From Microbacterium sp. Clip185 (GTDB lineage Bacteria > Actinomycetota > Actinomycetes > Actinomycetales > Microbacteriaceae): a stretch of DNA of 64,000 bases. A program made the position numbers and the translations under genes. Within the stretch, counting starts at the first letter, position 1, and every line of letters begins with the position of its first letter. Shown piece after piece: positions 1 to 7,648 of the stretch. Under the pieces are notes generated by a model. The model saw only the letters and a program-made list of their open reading frames with translations. It did not search any database and had not been told where the DNA came from. The stretch covers positions 2,666,001 through 2,730,000 of the forward strand of contig NZ_CP117996.1 in NCBI RefSeq assembly GCF_028743715.1, written 5' to 3'.

Positions 1-1248
1 CAGCAGCTCGCATCCGGTGCGCGCCAACTCTCCGACGGCGCAGGCAAGCTCGCGACCGGTCTCGACAACGGAACGAACGATCAGCCCGACCTGAAGAAGG
101 CGGCGGAGGCGACCACGACGGCCGCGAACAGCGCACTCACCCAGACGCAGGCTCTGGGGACGAAGCTGGGGAAGCTCGTCCAGGATTGCTACACGACCTA
201 CGGCCCCACGGCCCCACTCTGCGCCGAACTGCTCACCACGATCGGCGACAAGGCGAACCCCACGCCGAACACGATCGCCGCGATCGGCACGGCTGCCGGA
301 ACCGCTGCGGGCTACGGCGACGCCGTCGTCGCGGGTGTCTCGGACGCTGCAAGCGGCGCGCGCGATCTACAGTCCGGCGCGGGCGGTCTCGCCACCGGCG
401 CCGACCAGCTCGCGGCGGGCGCGGCCCAACTCTCGAGCGGGGTCTCACAGCTCGCCGGAGGCGCGAGCTCCCTGGCGAGCGGTGCGAACCAGGCATCCAC
501 CGGCGCTACGTCGCTCGCCGACGGCGTTACCCAGCTCTCCAGCGGCGCGGGTTCGCTCGCGACCGGGCTGGACACGGCCGTCGACCAGGTCCCGACGTAC
601 ACCGACGAGCAGGCGCAGCAGACCGCATCCGTCGTCGCCGAACCGGTCGCGGCGCAGGGCATCGGCTCGAACCTCTTCGGCGCGGCCGCCATCCCGCTGC
701 TCACCGCCCTGGTGCTGTGGTTCGGCGGACTCGGCTCGTACGTCGCGTTCCAGGCGGTATCCGCCCGAGCACTCACCAGCCGACGCTCCTCGGTGACGCT
801 CGCGCTGCGCGCCTTCGCTCCCGGGGCCATCCTCGGCGCCGTGCAGGGGCTGCTCGTGGCAGGCGTCGTGCAGCTCGCAGCCAGCTACGACTGGGCGGAC
901 TGGTCGATCTTCGCGGCGATCTGCGTGCTCGCCGGTGTCGCCTTCGCCGGCGTCAACCAGGCGCTCGTGGCCGTCTTCGGTGGAGCAGGCAGGTGGATCG
1001 GAGCCATCATCGGCGCCTTCGTCGTCGCCACGGGGGTCGTCTCCACGGTCCCGGGCGTGCTGACCTCGATCGCTTCCGTTCTGCCGGTGCAGCCCGCCTA
1101 CGCCGCGATGCTCGGCGCCCTCACGAGCGCCGGCGGGGTGACGGCCGGGGTCACGCTCCTCGTGGTGTGGCTGCTGCTCTCGCTCGTGGCCACGACGGTC
1201 GCCGTCTCACGCCGCCGCACCGTCTCTGCCCGCGCCGCCCTCGTCTGA
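1..1248 (+). CDS. YhgE/Pip-type membrane protein, 3' part
   Basis: The reading frame is open from the first base, so the start lies outside the window; 415 residues are visible. Residues about 115-195 are a run of short repeats of the type L-x-x-G-A-x-x-L (Ala, Gly, Ser and Gln rich), expected to form an extracytoplasmic coiled or tubular stalk. They are followed by about five hydrophobic segments between residues 225 and 395 and a basic C-terminal tail. This arrangement matches the YhgE/Pip family of actinobacterial membrane proteins, which resemble phage-infection proteins and some ABC-2/MmpL-like exporters. Their precise role is not known. The gene converges on ccsB. Confidence 0.75.
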   Translation, partial: QQLASGARQLSDGAGKLATGLDNGTNDQPDLKKAAEATTTAANSALTQTQALGTKLGKLVQDCYTTYGPTAPLCAELLTTIGDKANPTPNTIAAIGTAAGTAAGYGDAVVAGVSDAASGARDLQSGAGGLATGADQLAAGAAQLSSGVSQLAGGASSLASGANQASTGATSLADGVTQLSSGAGSLATGLDTAVDQVPTYTDEQAQQTASVVAEPVAAQGIGSNLFGAAAIPLLTALVLWFGGLGSYVAFQAVSARALTSRRSSVTLALRAFAPGAILGAVQGLLVAGVVQLAASYDWADWSIFAAICVLAGVAFAGVNQALVAVFGGAGRWIGAIIGAFVVATGVVSTVPGVLTSIASVLPVQPAYAAMLGALTSAGGVTAGVTLLVVWLLLSLVATTVAVSRRRTVSARAALV

Positions 1249-1337
1249 CCCCGGGGCCAGGCCGCGCCGGCACGTGCGTCTGGCGGGGCGCCGCCCGCCC
1301 GTCCGGGGGCCGCCCGTCCGGGGCCGACCGGCGCCCG

Positions 1338-1404
1338 GTCGGAGAAACGCACTCCCGTCGGAGGATCCACGCCGCATCCTCCGACATTCGGCCGATTCTC
1401 CGAC
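1338..1404. repeat. Double-stem palindromic element
   Basis: In this convergent gap GTCGGAGAA (1338-1346) pairs with TTCTCCGAC (1396-1404), and GTCGGAGGAT (1357-1366) pairs with ATCCTCCGAC (1376-1385). The stems are separated by unpaired internal loops and a 9-base terminal loop. TCCGAC followed by A/G and TTCGG occurs twice on the right side. It looks like an intergenic palindromic repeat and not a simple terminator, because a separate terminator follows it. The rest of 1249-1490 is GC-rich with a short GCCGCCCGTCCGGGG-type direct repeat and no gene. Confidence 0.55.
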
Positions 1405-1440
1405 GTTCGGATGCGACGCCCGCGGCGCCCGCACAGCAGC

Positions 1441-1471
1441 GTGCCCCGGCGGCCGAAAGGCGCCGGGGCAC
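1441..1471. terminator. Hairpin terminator between convergent genes
   Basis: GTGCCCCGGCG (1441-1451) and CGCCGGGGCAC (1461-1471) form a perfect 11-bp stem with a 9-base loop. It sits 20 bases after the ccsB stop on the minus strand and about 190 bases after the upstream plus-strand stop, so it could serve both transcripts. There is no clear T-tract, as is common in high-GC actinobacteria. Confidence 0.6.
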
Positions 1472-1490
1472 GAGATGCGGTGGATGCGGG

Positions 1491-2501
1491 TCAGCTGAGG
1501 CCGCTGTAGACGTGCAGGCCCTTGAAGAACAGGTTCACGATGGTGAAGTTGAACATCACGGCGCTGAAGCCGATGATCGAGAGCCATGCCGACCGCGTGC
1601 CGCGCCACCCCCGTGTGGCGCGCGCGTGGATGTAGCCGGCGTAGAGCACCCAGATGACGAAGGTCCACACCTCTTTGGTGTCGAAGCCCCAGTAGCGGCC
1701 CCACGCGTCGTTGGCCCAGATGGAACCCGCGATGAGCGTGAAGGTCCAGAAGATGAAGCCGACGATCGCGAACCGGTACGCGAGCGACTCGAGCGCGTCG
1801 GCGCCGGGGAGGATGCGCAGGAACCGCGGCCCCGTCTTCGCATCGGCGGCGGCCGCCTTGCGCTCACGCCGCGCCTGCAGCAACTGGGTCACCGACAGCG
1901 CGAAGGCGAGCGCGAAGAACGCTGTCGCCAGTGACGCGACGAACACGTGCACGACGAGCCAGACGCTCTTGAGCGGGTCGGCCAGCGGGACGACGTCGAC
2001 GTGAAGGAGCGTCGCCCATCCCATGAGCACGGCGACGAGACCCGTGATGAAGGCGCCCAGGAAACGCAGGTCGTAACGGAACAGCACGGCCAGGTACACG
2101 GCGACGATCAGCACGGTGCCCGTCAGGGCGAACTCGTACATGTTCGACCACGGCACCCGCTCGGCGGCGATGCCGCGCAGCACCGCGCCGGTCACGTGGA
2201 AGAGGAACGCGAGCCACGTCAGCGACGTGCCGATGCGCGCCCACACCGGACGCGAGCGCTCGCGTCCACGTGCTGCGAGGGATGCGGCGGCGCGCTCTTC
2301 GCTCGCGCGCACCTGTGAGATGGTCTCGCCTCCGGCGGCGACGAGCTCGCGCTCGCGCACGAGGGCATCCTGCCGGTCGACGGCGTCGGCGGAGCGGCGG
2401 GCGAGGTCGATCGTGTACGCGATGAACGCGAGGGCGTAGATCGCGACCGCCGTCCAGACGGTGAGCAGCGAGACCGCGTCGAGCGAGAGCTGTTCGGGCA
2501 T
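1491..2501 (-). CDS. ccsB: Cytochrome c biogenesis protein CcsB/ResC
   Basis: 336 residues with about eight membrane helices. Haem-handling subunit of the system II cytochrome c synthetase, which carries haem across the membrane and ligates it to apocytochrome CXXCH motifs together with ResB. The tryptophan-rich haem-binding signature is at about residues 260-277 (WANDAWGRYWGFDTKE), and histidines suited to haem ligation lie in helices around 167, 185 and 292. It is the last gene of the minus-strand operon, 4 bases after resB. The ATG start gives a typical N-terminal helix. Confidence 0.95.
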   Translation of the reverse strand: MPEQLSLDAVSLLTVWTAVAIYALAFIAYTIDLARRSADAVDRQDALVRERELVAAGGETISQVRASEERAAASLAARGRERSRPVWARIGTSLTWLAFLFHVTGAVLRGIAAERVPWSNMYEFALTGTVLIVAVYLAVLFRYDLRFLGAFITGLVAVLMGWATLLHVDVVPLADPLKSVWLVVHVFVASLATAFFALAFALSVTQLLQARRERKAAAADAKTGPRFLRILPGADALESLAYRFAIVGFIFWTFTLIAGSIWANDAWGRYWGFDTKEVWTFVIWVLYAGYIHARATRGWRGTRSAWLSIIGFSAVMFNFTIVNLFFKGLHVYSGLS

Positions 2502-2505
2502 GGGG

Positions 2506-4305
2506 TCAGTCTACTTTCGGGTCTGCGTCGGAGGTCGGCCGATTCGCATCGATGATCTCGCCCTCCGCGGCGTCGGCGAAGGCGCGTCCGTGTCGGTCTG
2601 CGAGCTGGTCGACCGCGACCGCGATCTGCGGATCCTCGCCGCGCGCGAGACCCGCGTACTCGATGAGCAGGCCTCCCTCACGCGGAGTGACCTTCACCCA
2701 CATCCTGCGACGGGGGACGAACAGGGCGAGCAGGAGGGCGGCGAGCGCGATCACCGCGAACAGCAGCACCCAGGGCGCGCCGACGTCGTGGTGGATGGAG
2801 AGCGAGACGAACCGCGGCACCGCCTGGGAGTAGTCGGCGCCCGGTGAGCCCGAGTCCAGGGTCCCGTCGGTCACCTCGTTCTGGCTGGGGTCGGCCGCGT
2901 TCTCGAACGTGATCGTGCCGAGGCCGTTCGGCAGATCGGTCGTCTGGCCGGGAAGCAGCTGGATCGAGGACTTGTCGGTGTCGATGCCGGTGAGCTTGGT
3001 CATCCCGGTCGGATCCAGCGTGTAGACCGAGCGGGGCGTGCCGTCGTCGATGCCGAGGTCACCCTCGTACACGTCGAGACTCAGCACGGGATAGACCAGG
3101 TCGGGATACACCGACGTGTACGCGCCGGTGTCCAGCGGCTGCGCCGTCGGGTAGAAGAACCCCACGAGACCGAGCTGCTGCGGCATGCCGTCGGCGATCT
3201 TGACGACGCCGAGCGAGGTCATGTTGTTGTTCTGCGGCAGGAAGGGCACGGCGTCGCGGAAGACGACGTCGCCGTCGGCGTCGCGCACCGTGACGATGGG
3301 CGCGTATCCGTTGCCCATGAGGTACACGCGGTCGCCGGCGATATCCAGCGGATGGTTGACGCGCACCTCGCCGTCTTGCGGATCCTGACCGGGCAGCTGG
3401 GTGGTCACGTGCGCGACGAAGTCACCGGCCTGACCGGCTGCAGCGGTGCCGGACGGCTGGTAGGTCACGTCGAACTTGTTGAGCGTGATCGAGTACGGCG
3501 ACAGCTGGTCGGCGTCGACGAAGCGCCCGGGGTTGAAGGACGAGTAGTCCGTCAGCGCGTTCACGAAGCTCGTTCCCTGCACCATGGCCCGCTGACCGGT
3601 GTAGGTGAGCGCACCGCCGACACCCACCGCGATGAGCACGCCCACGAGGGCGATGTGGAAGAGCAGGTTGCCCGTCTCTCGGAGGTAGCCGCGCTCTGCC
3701 GACACCGACAGGGCGCCGCGGCCGTCATAGCGCTCGACGCGGTAGCGAGCGGTACGCAGCTGCGCCGCGGCCGAGGCGATCGCGTCCTCCGCGGCGGCGG
3801 ACACATCCGTGCCCTCGGGTAGGCGCACCACGAGCTCGCGGTGGTCGTCGAGGCGCGACAGGCGCGCGGGTGTGCGCGGCGGGCGGGCCCGCAGTGCCTT
3901 CCAGTGGTGCCGCGTGCGCGGGATGACGCAGCCGATGAGCGAGATGAACAGCAGGATGTAGATCGCGGAGAACCAGGGCGAGCTGTAGACATCGAACAGT
4001 TTGAACCAGTCCAGCACCGGGAAGAGATCCGGGTTGTCGGCGCGGAACTGCGTCACACCGTTCGGGTCGGCGGAGCGCTGCGGGAAGATCGAGCCCGGAA
4101 CCGCGGCGATCGCCAGCAACAGCAGCAGCACGAGGGCGGTGCGCATGCTGGTCAGCTGCCGCCACCCCCACCGCAGCCACTCGATCGGTCCGAGACGCGG
4201 CGAGGTGACGTCGTCGTCACGCGAAGGGGCGGGGCGGCCGTCGACGTGGTCGGAGGGACGCAGCGGCTCCGAGACGTCGGCTCGATCAGATGGGGAGCGG
4301 GACAT
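2506..4305 (-). CDS. resB: Cytochrome c biogenesis protein ResB/Ccs1
   Basis: 599 residues. Partner of CcsB in system II cytochrome c maturation; holds apocytochrome on the outer face of the membrane. A hydrophilic Asp/Arg-rich N-terminus of about 45 residues is followed by a helix (TALVLLLLLAIAAVPGSIFP), a second (WFSAIYILLFISLIGC), a third near residue 215, a large extracytoplasmic domain, and a final helix near 520 (WVLLFAVIALAALLLALF). This is the normal ResB architecture. The start overlaps the end of ccdA by 20 bases, suggesting translational coupling. Confidence 0.95.
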   Translation of the reverse strand: MSRSPSDRADVSEPLRPSDHVDGRPAPSRDDDVTSPRLGPIEWLRWGWRQLTSMRTALVLLLLLAIAAVPGSIFPQRSADPNGVTQFRADNPDLFPVLDWFKLFDVYSSPWFSAIYILLFISLIGCVIPRTRHHWKALRARPPRTPARLSRLDDHRELVVRLPEGTDVSAAAEDAIASAAAQLRTARYRVERYDGRGALSVSAERGYLRETGNLLFHIALVGVLIAVGVGGALTYTGQRAMVQGTSFVNALTDYSSFNPGRFVDADQLSPYSITLNKFDVTYQPSGTAAAGQAGDFVAHVTTQLPGQDPQDGEVRVNHPLDIAGDRVYLMGNGYAPIVTVRDADGDVVFRDAVPFLPQNNNMTSLGVVKIADGMPQQLGLVGFFYPTAQPLDTGAYTSVYPDLVYPVLSLDVYEGDLGIDDGTPRSVYTLDPTGMTKLTGIDTDKSSIQLLPGQTTDLPNGLGTITFENAADPSQNEVTDGTLDSGSPGADYSQAVPRFVSLSIHHDVGAPWVLLFAVIALAALLLALFVPRRRMWVKVTPREGGLLIEYAGLARGEDPQIAVAVDQLADRHGRAFADAAEGEIIDANRPTSDADPKVD

Positions 4306-5020
4306 TGACCAGCACCCCCTGCAACTGCGACATGAGTGAGCTCCAGACGCCGGTGACCATCAGCACACCGAGAACGATGAGAAGGACGCCGCCGAAGATG
4401 TTGATGGCACGGATGTGGCGGCGCAGGAACGACACCGATCTGCTGGCCCAGCCGAAGCCCGCCGCGAGCAGGAGGAACGGGATGCCGAGACCCAGCGAGT
4501 ACGCGAGTCCCAGGACGGCGGCACGGCCCGGGTCGCCCATGTTCCACGACAGCGCAAGGATCGTCGCGAGCGTCGGGCCGATGCACGGCGCCCAGCCGAT
4601 CCCAAGCGCGAGGCCGAGCAGCGGCGCGCCCACCAGCCCCAGGTTCCCCCGGACGTTGGGCTTGAACGTGCGCTGCGCGAAGCCGAACAGGCCGATGAAG
4701 ATGAGCCCCATGACGATCACGACCGCACCGAGCACGCGCGTGATGATGTCGGAGTACTCCAGGAAGAACCGACCGAGCGAGCCGCCCAGCACGGTCATCG
4801 CCATGAAGACCACCGTGAACCCGGCGATGAACAGGAGCACGCTCAGCAGCAGGCGCCCGCGACCCTTGCGACCGGATGCGGTCCCCGCCGCTCCTCCGAG
4901 GAAGCCGAGGTAACCGGGCACGAGCGGGAGCACGCAGGGCGAGAGGAAGGAGACGAGCCCCGCGGCGAGCGCCAGCGGGATCGCGACCCAGAGCGCTCCT
5001 TCGGCGACGATGCCGGTCAC
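4286..5020 (-). CDS. ccdA: Thiol-disulfide electron carrier CcdA
   Basis: 244 residues, six predicted membrane helices. CcdA passes electrons from cytoplasmic thioredoxin to extracytoplasmic thioredoxin-like proteins, keeping apocytochrome cysteines reduced. The paired cysteines that shuttle electrons are visible at C29 (FLSPCVLPLVPGY) and C146 (GWAPCIGPT). The start overlaps the end of the ResA-like gene by 4 bases. Its place between resA-like and resB ties it to cytochrome c maturation and not to general disulfide isomerisation. Confidence 0.95.
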   Translation of the reverse strand: MTGIVAEGALWVAIPLALAAGLVSFLSPCVLPLVPGYLGFLGGAAGTASGRKGRGRLLLSVLLFIAGFTVVFMAMTVLGGSLGRFFLEYSDIITRVLGAVVIVMGLIFIGLFGFAQRTFKPNVRGNLGLVGAPLLGLALGIGWAPCIGPTLATILALSWNMGDPGRAAVLGLAYSLGLGIPFLLLAAGFGWASRSVSFLRRHIRAINIFGGVLLIVLGVLMVTGVWSSLMSQLQGVLVNVPLPI

Positions 5021-5625
5021 GAACCCTCCTTGAGGGCGTCGCGCACGAGCGTCGTGAGGATCGAGGCGTCACCGAGCTCGCCGACGATGCGCGCGGCGAC
5101 CCGGCCCTGCTTGTCGAGCACGAGGGTCGTCGGTGTGGCCGTGAGCGGCGTGGCGGAGGCGAACGACAGCTTGAGCTTGCTGTCGTCGACCGCGAGCAGG
5201 CTGGGATAGCTGATGCCGTTGTCCTTCGCGAAGGATGCGGCCGTGGGCGCCTGGTCGTACGTGTTGATGCCGAGGAACGACACGTCCTCGCCCTTCAGGT
5301 CCTCGTACGACTTCTCGAGGCGCGGTGCCTCGACGATGCAAGGGCCGCACGCGGCGTACCAGAAGTTCACGACGAGCACCTGACCGGCGTAGTCCTCGTT
5401 CGTCACCGTCTTGCCGCTGTCGCTCACACCCGTGAACACGATGGGGTCCGAACGCTCCGCCGGCGGGGTCTCGACGATCGGCACGCCGTCGGCCCCGATG
5501 TAGCCCTTGTTCGAGCCCTCCCGATACTGGTCGGCCAGGGAATCGTTGGCCGAACAGGCGGCGAGGGTGACCGCGAGCGCACCGGCGACGAGGACTGCGG
5601 CGAGGCGGCGGGGACGGAATCTCAT
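5017..5625 (-). CDS. resA: ResA/TlpA-like lipoprotein thioredoxin
   Basis: 202 residues. The signal peptide has a lipobox (LAAC, Cys24), so it should be anchored to the outer face of the membrane. The thioredoxin fold carries the CGPC redox motif at C93-C96 and a TP cis-proline region near residue 165. The likely role is reducing apocytochrome c cysteines with electrons from CcdA before haem attachment. It overlaps the upstream phosphatase by 4 bases and ccdA by 4 bases. TlpA-like proteins can serve other partners, so the resA name rests on its operon. Confidence 0.88.
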   Translation of the reverse strand: MRFRPRRLAAVLVAGALAVTLAACSANDSLADQYREGSNKGYIGADGVPIVETPPAERSDPIVFTGVSDSGKTVTNEDYAGQVLVVNFWYAACGPCIVEAPRLEKSYEDLKGEDVSFLGINTYDQAPTAASFAKDNGISYPSLLAVDDSKLKLSFASATPLTATPTTLVLDKQGRVAARIVGELGDASILTTLVRDALKEGS

Positions 5626-6251
5626 ACTGCTCCTACATCGACGGCGCCTTCGGCGGATGCGGGCTCCGCGTAGGCGATCTCGCGCCAGGCTCCCGGGCCG
5701 CCCTCGAAGCTCGTCACGCTGGACAGGGCGCAGCGCCGGGCGCGGGGGTCGTGCCGCAGCGGGAGGCCCGCGATCGCGAGATGGGTGACCCAGATGGGCA
5801 GCTGATGGCTGACGATGACGACGTCACCTGCGGGAACCGCATTCCACGCCTTCGCCATCGCCCGCTGCATCCGCGCGACGACCTCGGCGTACGGCTCGCC
5901 CCAGCTCGGGACGGAGGGCCGCGTCACGTGACGCCAGTTCAGGGGGTTCGCGAGAGCGCGCCGCATCCGCTTGCCCTCGAACACGTTCCAGGGCTCGATC
6001 ACGTCGGGCTCGACGACCGGCTCGAACCCGAAGAGCTCGGTGAACGGCTCGGCCGACTCGCGCGTGCGCTGAAGCGGCGAACAGATCAATGCGGTGACGG
6101 GGCGCCCCTCTGCCTGCACGTGCTCCGCGGCCTGACGCGCCATCCGACGGCCCGCCGCGCTCAGCCGAAACTGCGGCAGCCGACCGTAGAGGACACGGTC
6201 GGGATTGTGGACCTCGCCATGGCGCACGAGGTGGAGGCGTTCGGCGGGCAC
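5622..6251 (-). CDS. Histidine phosphatase family protein
   Basis: 209 residues with the phosphohistidine motif LVRHGE at residues 8-13 and a second catalytic histidine region (VIVSHQLPIW) near 150. This is the phosphoglycerate-mutase-like branch. Members are small-molecule or protein phosphatases and the substrate cannot be read from sequence. It is the first gene of the cytochrome c maturation operon, and homologues are often seen there in actinobacteria, but the functional link is unclear. The GTG start is supported by a TAAAAT box six bases upstream (leaderless). Confidence 0.85.
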   Translation of the reverse strand: MPAERLHLVRHGEVHNPDRVLYGRLPQFRLSAAGRRMARQAAEHVQAEGRPVTALICSPLQRTRESAEPFTELFGFEPVVEPDVIEPWNVFEGKRMRRALANPLNWRHVTRPSVPSWGEPYAEVVARMQRAMAKAWNAVPAGDVVIVSHQLPIWVTHLAIAGLPLRHDPRARRCALSSVTSFEGGPGAWREIAYAEPASAEGAVDVGAV

Positions 6252-6257
6252 CCCACG

Positions 6258-6263
6258 ATTTTA
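6258..6263 (-). promoter_or_regulatory. -10 box (TAAAAT), leaderless start
   Basis: On the minus strand TAAAAT is followed by exactly six bases and the GTG at 6251. This is the likely promoter of the phosphatase-resA-ccdA-resB-ccsB operon. Confidence 0.6.
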
Positions 6264-6307
6264 CGTGGACGGCGGATATGAAGAGACTGAGCGTCAGCTG
6301 GTAGCGC

Positions 6308-6988
6308 TCAGTCGCGGGCACCCACGCGGCGCCGATGCGCGAGCAGCGACCGCACCCGCGCGTAGACGAACCACGCGATGCCGGCGGCGACGCCGACGAT
6401 GACGATCACCTGGAACACCTCGGCGTACTGCTCGACGATGTGCCACGACTCGCCCAGGAAGTACCCGGCCAGCACGAAGATCGCGTTCCACAGCAGGCTC
6501 CCGGCGGCCGTCAGCAGCACGAAGCGCCACAGAGGCATGCGGGTCACGCCCGCGGGGATCGAGATGAAGCTGCGAAACAGCGGCACCATCCGCCCGAAGA
6601 ACACCGCCTTGCCGCCGTGCTTGTGGAACCACGCGACCGTGCGGTCGATGTCTTCCGGATGCAGCAGCGGCACCTTCGCGGCGACCCGACGCAACCGGTC
6701 GATGCCGAGCCACGCGCCGATGCCGTAGAGAGCGAGCGCACCGACCACCGAGCCCGCCGTCGTCCACAGCAGCGCCTCGGCGAGGGTGAAGCCGCCGCGG
6801 CTGGCCGTGATGCCCGCCATCGGCAGGATCGCCTCGCTCGGCAGCGGCGGGAAGACGCTCTCCAGGGCGATCGCGATCGCGGCGCCGATGGGGCCGATCC
6901 ACTCCATCAAGCCGACCAGCGCATCCATGAGCTGGCTCAGCCAGGATTCGTTCGATGAGGCGCGGACAGGCAGGGCGACCTGGGTCAT
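6308..6988 (-). CDS. DedA family membrane protein
   Basis: 226 residues from the ATG at 6988, which has AGGA about seven bases upstream. The open frame extends further upstream, but that part is arginine-rich and lies over the next gene. DedA/SNARE-associated (VTT) domain: ESVFPPLPSE near residue 43, then a GRMVPLFRSFISIPAGV motif near 125 and further membrane helices to about 210. Family members work in membrane homeostasis as lipid carriers (undecaprenyl phosphate or phosphatidylethanolamine flipping). Which lipid is not evident. Confidence 0.9.
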   Translation of the reverse strand: MTQVALPVRASSNESWLSQLMDALVGLMEWIGPIGAAIAIALESVFPPLPSEAILPMAGITASRGGFTLAEALLWTTAGSVVGALALYGIGAWLGIDRLRRVAAKVPLLHPEDIDRTVAWFHKHGGKAVFFGRMVPLFRSFISIPAGVTRMPLWRFVLLTAAGSLLWNAIFVLAGYFLGESWHIVEQYAEVFQVIVIVGVAAGIAWFVYARVRSLLAHRRRVGARD

Positions 6989-7104
6989 CGGGGTCCTCGA
7001 GACTCTCGGTGATCGGGCGAAGGATGTCGTGCGTCGCGCACACGGTATCCGCCTCCGGTGAACCGCGGCTGGGAAACACCCCCGGCGGTCGATCCCCCGC
7101 AGAA

Positions 7105-7602
7105 CTAGACGGCGGCCCAGAGCAGGAAGGCGCCCACGAGCCAGGTCAGCGCGGCGACCACGGTTCCTACCAGCGGCACCCAGAACGCGCGGCGGCGCAC
7201 GATCAGCAGCAGCACCGCGAAGAACGCGGTCAGCACGAAGACGATCCACGGCGCCGTGAGCATGGTCCACACGCCGCCCTGCAGCAGCTCCGCACGGCAC
7301 ACGCGGCCGTCGGCGCCGCATCCGGTGGAGGAAGCCGCGAGCATCAGAGCCAGCGTCGACGACACCGCCGAGACGACGGCGGTCACGGCCAGGAGCACGA
7401 TCGTCAGCACGATGTCCCACGTCTTCCGCCGCCGACGCGGGGCGGTACGCCCGGCTTCGCGCTCAGGCCTCGGAGCGGGGCGCTCGGAGCGCGGCGACGG
7501 CTCGGGTCGGGCGGCGGCGGGTGCCCCGTCGGAGCCGACGCGGAACGACTCGGGCGGCAACCGGAAGATCGCGGGTTCCTCGCCCGGGCGCTCACTGCTC
7601 AC
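7105..7602 (-). CDS. Unrecognised membrane protein
   Basis: 165 residues. The N-terminal 60 residues are rich in Pro, Arg and Glu and probably disordered in the cytoplasm; three or four hydrophobic segments follow (about 62-90, 108-135, 140-165). A CGADGRVC pair of cysteines between helices could form an external disulfide. Similar small proteins occur in Microbacteriaceae without known function. The GTG start at 7602 is chosen because TACGAT (7609-7614) lies six bases upstream; the longer open frame overlaps aspS on the other strand and is not credible. Divergent from aspS. Confidence 0.7.
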   Translation of the reverse strand: MSSERPGEEPAIFRLPPESFRVGSDGAPAAARPEPSPRSERPAPRPEREAGRTAPRRRRKTWDIVLTIVLLAVTAVVSAVSSTLALMLAASSTGCGADGRVCRAELLQGGVWTMLTAPWIVFVLTAFFAVLLLIVRRRAFWVPLVGTVVAALTWLVGAFLLWAAV

Positions 7603-7608
7603 GCGGCC

Positions 7609-7614
7609 ATCGTA
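7609..7614 (-). promoter_or_regulatory. -10 box (TACGAT), leaderless start
   Basis: TACGAT on the minus strand, six bases before the GTG at 7602. It lies back to back with the aspS promoter region (TAGACT at 7635-7640). Confidence 0.5.
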
Positions 7615-7648
7615 CGGGCGCGGGGCACGGCCCGTAGACTGCTCTCTC

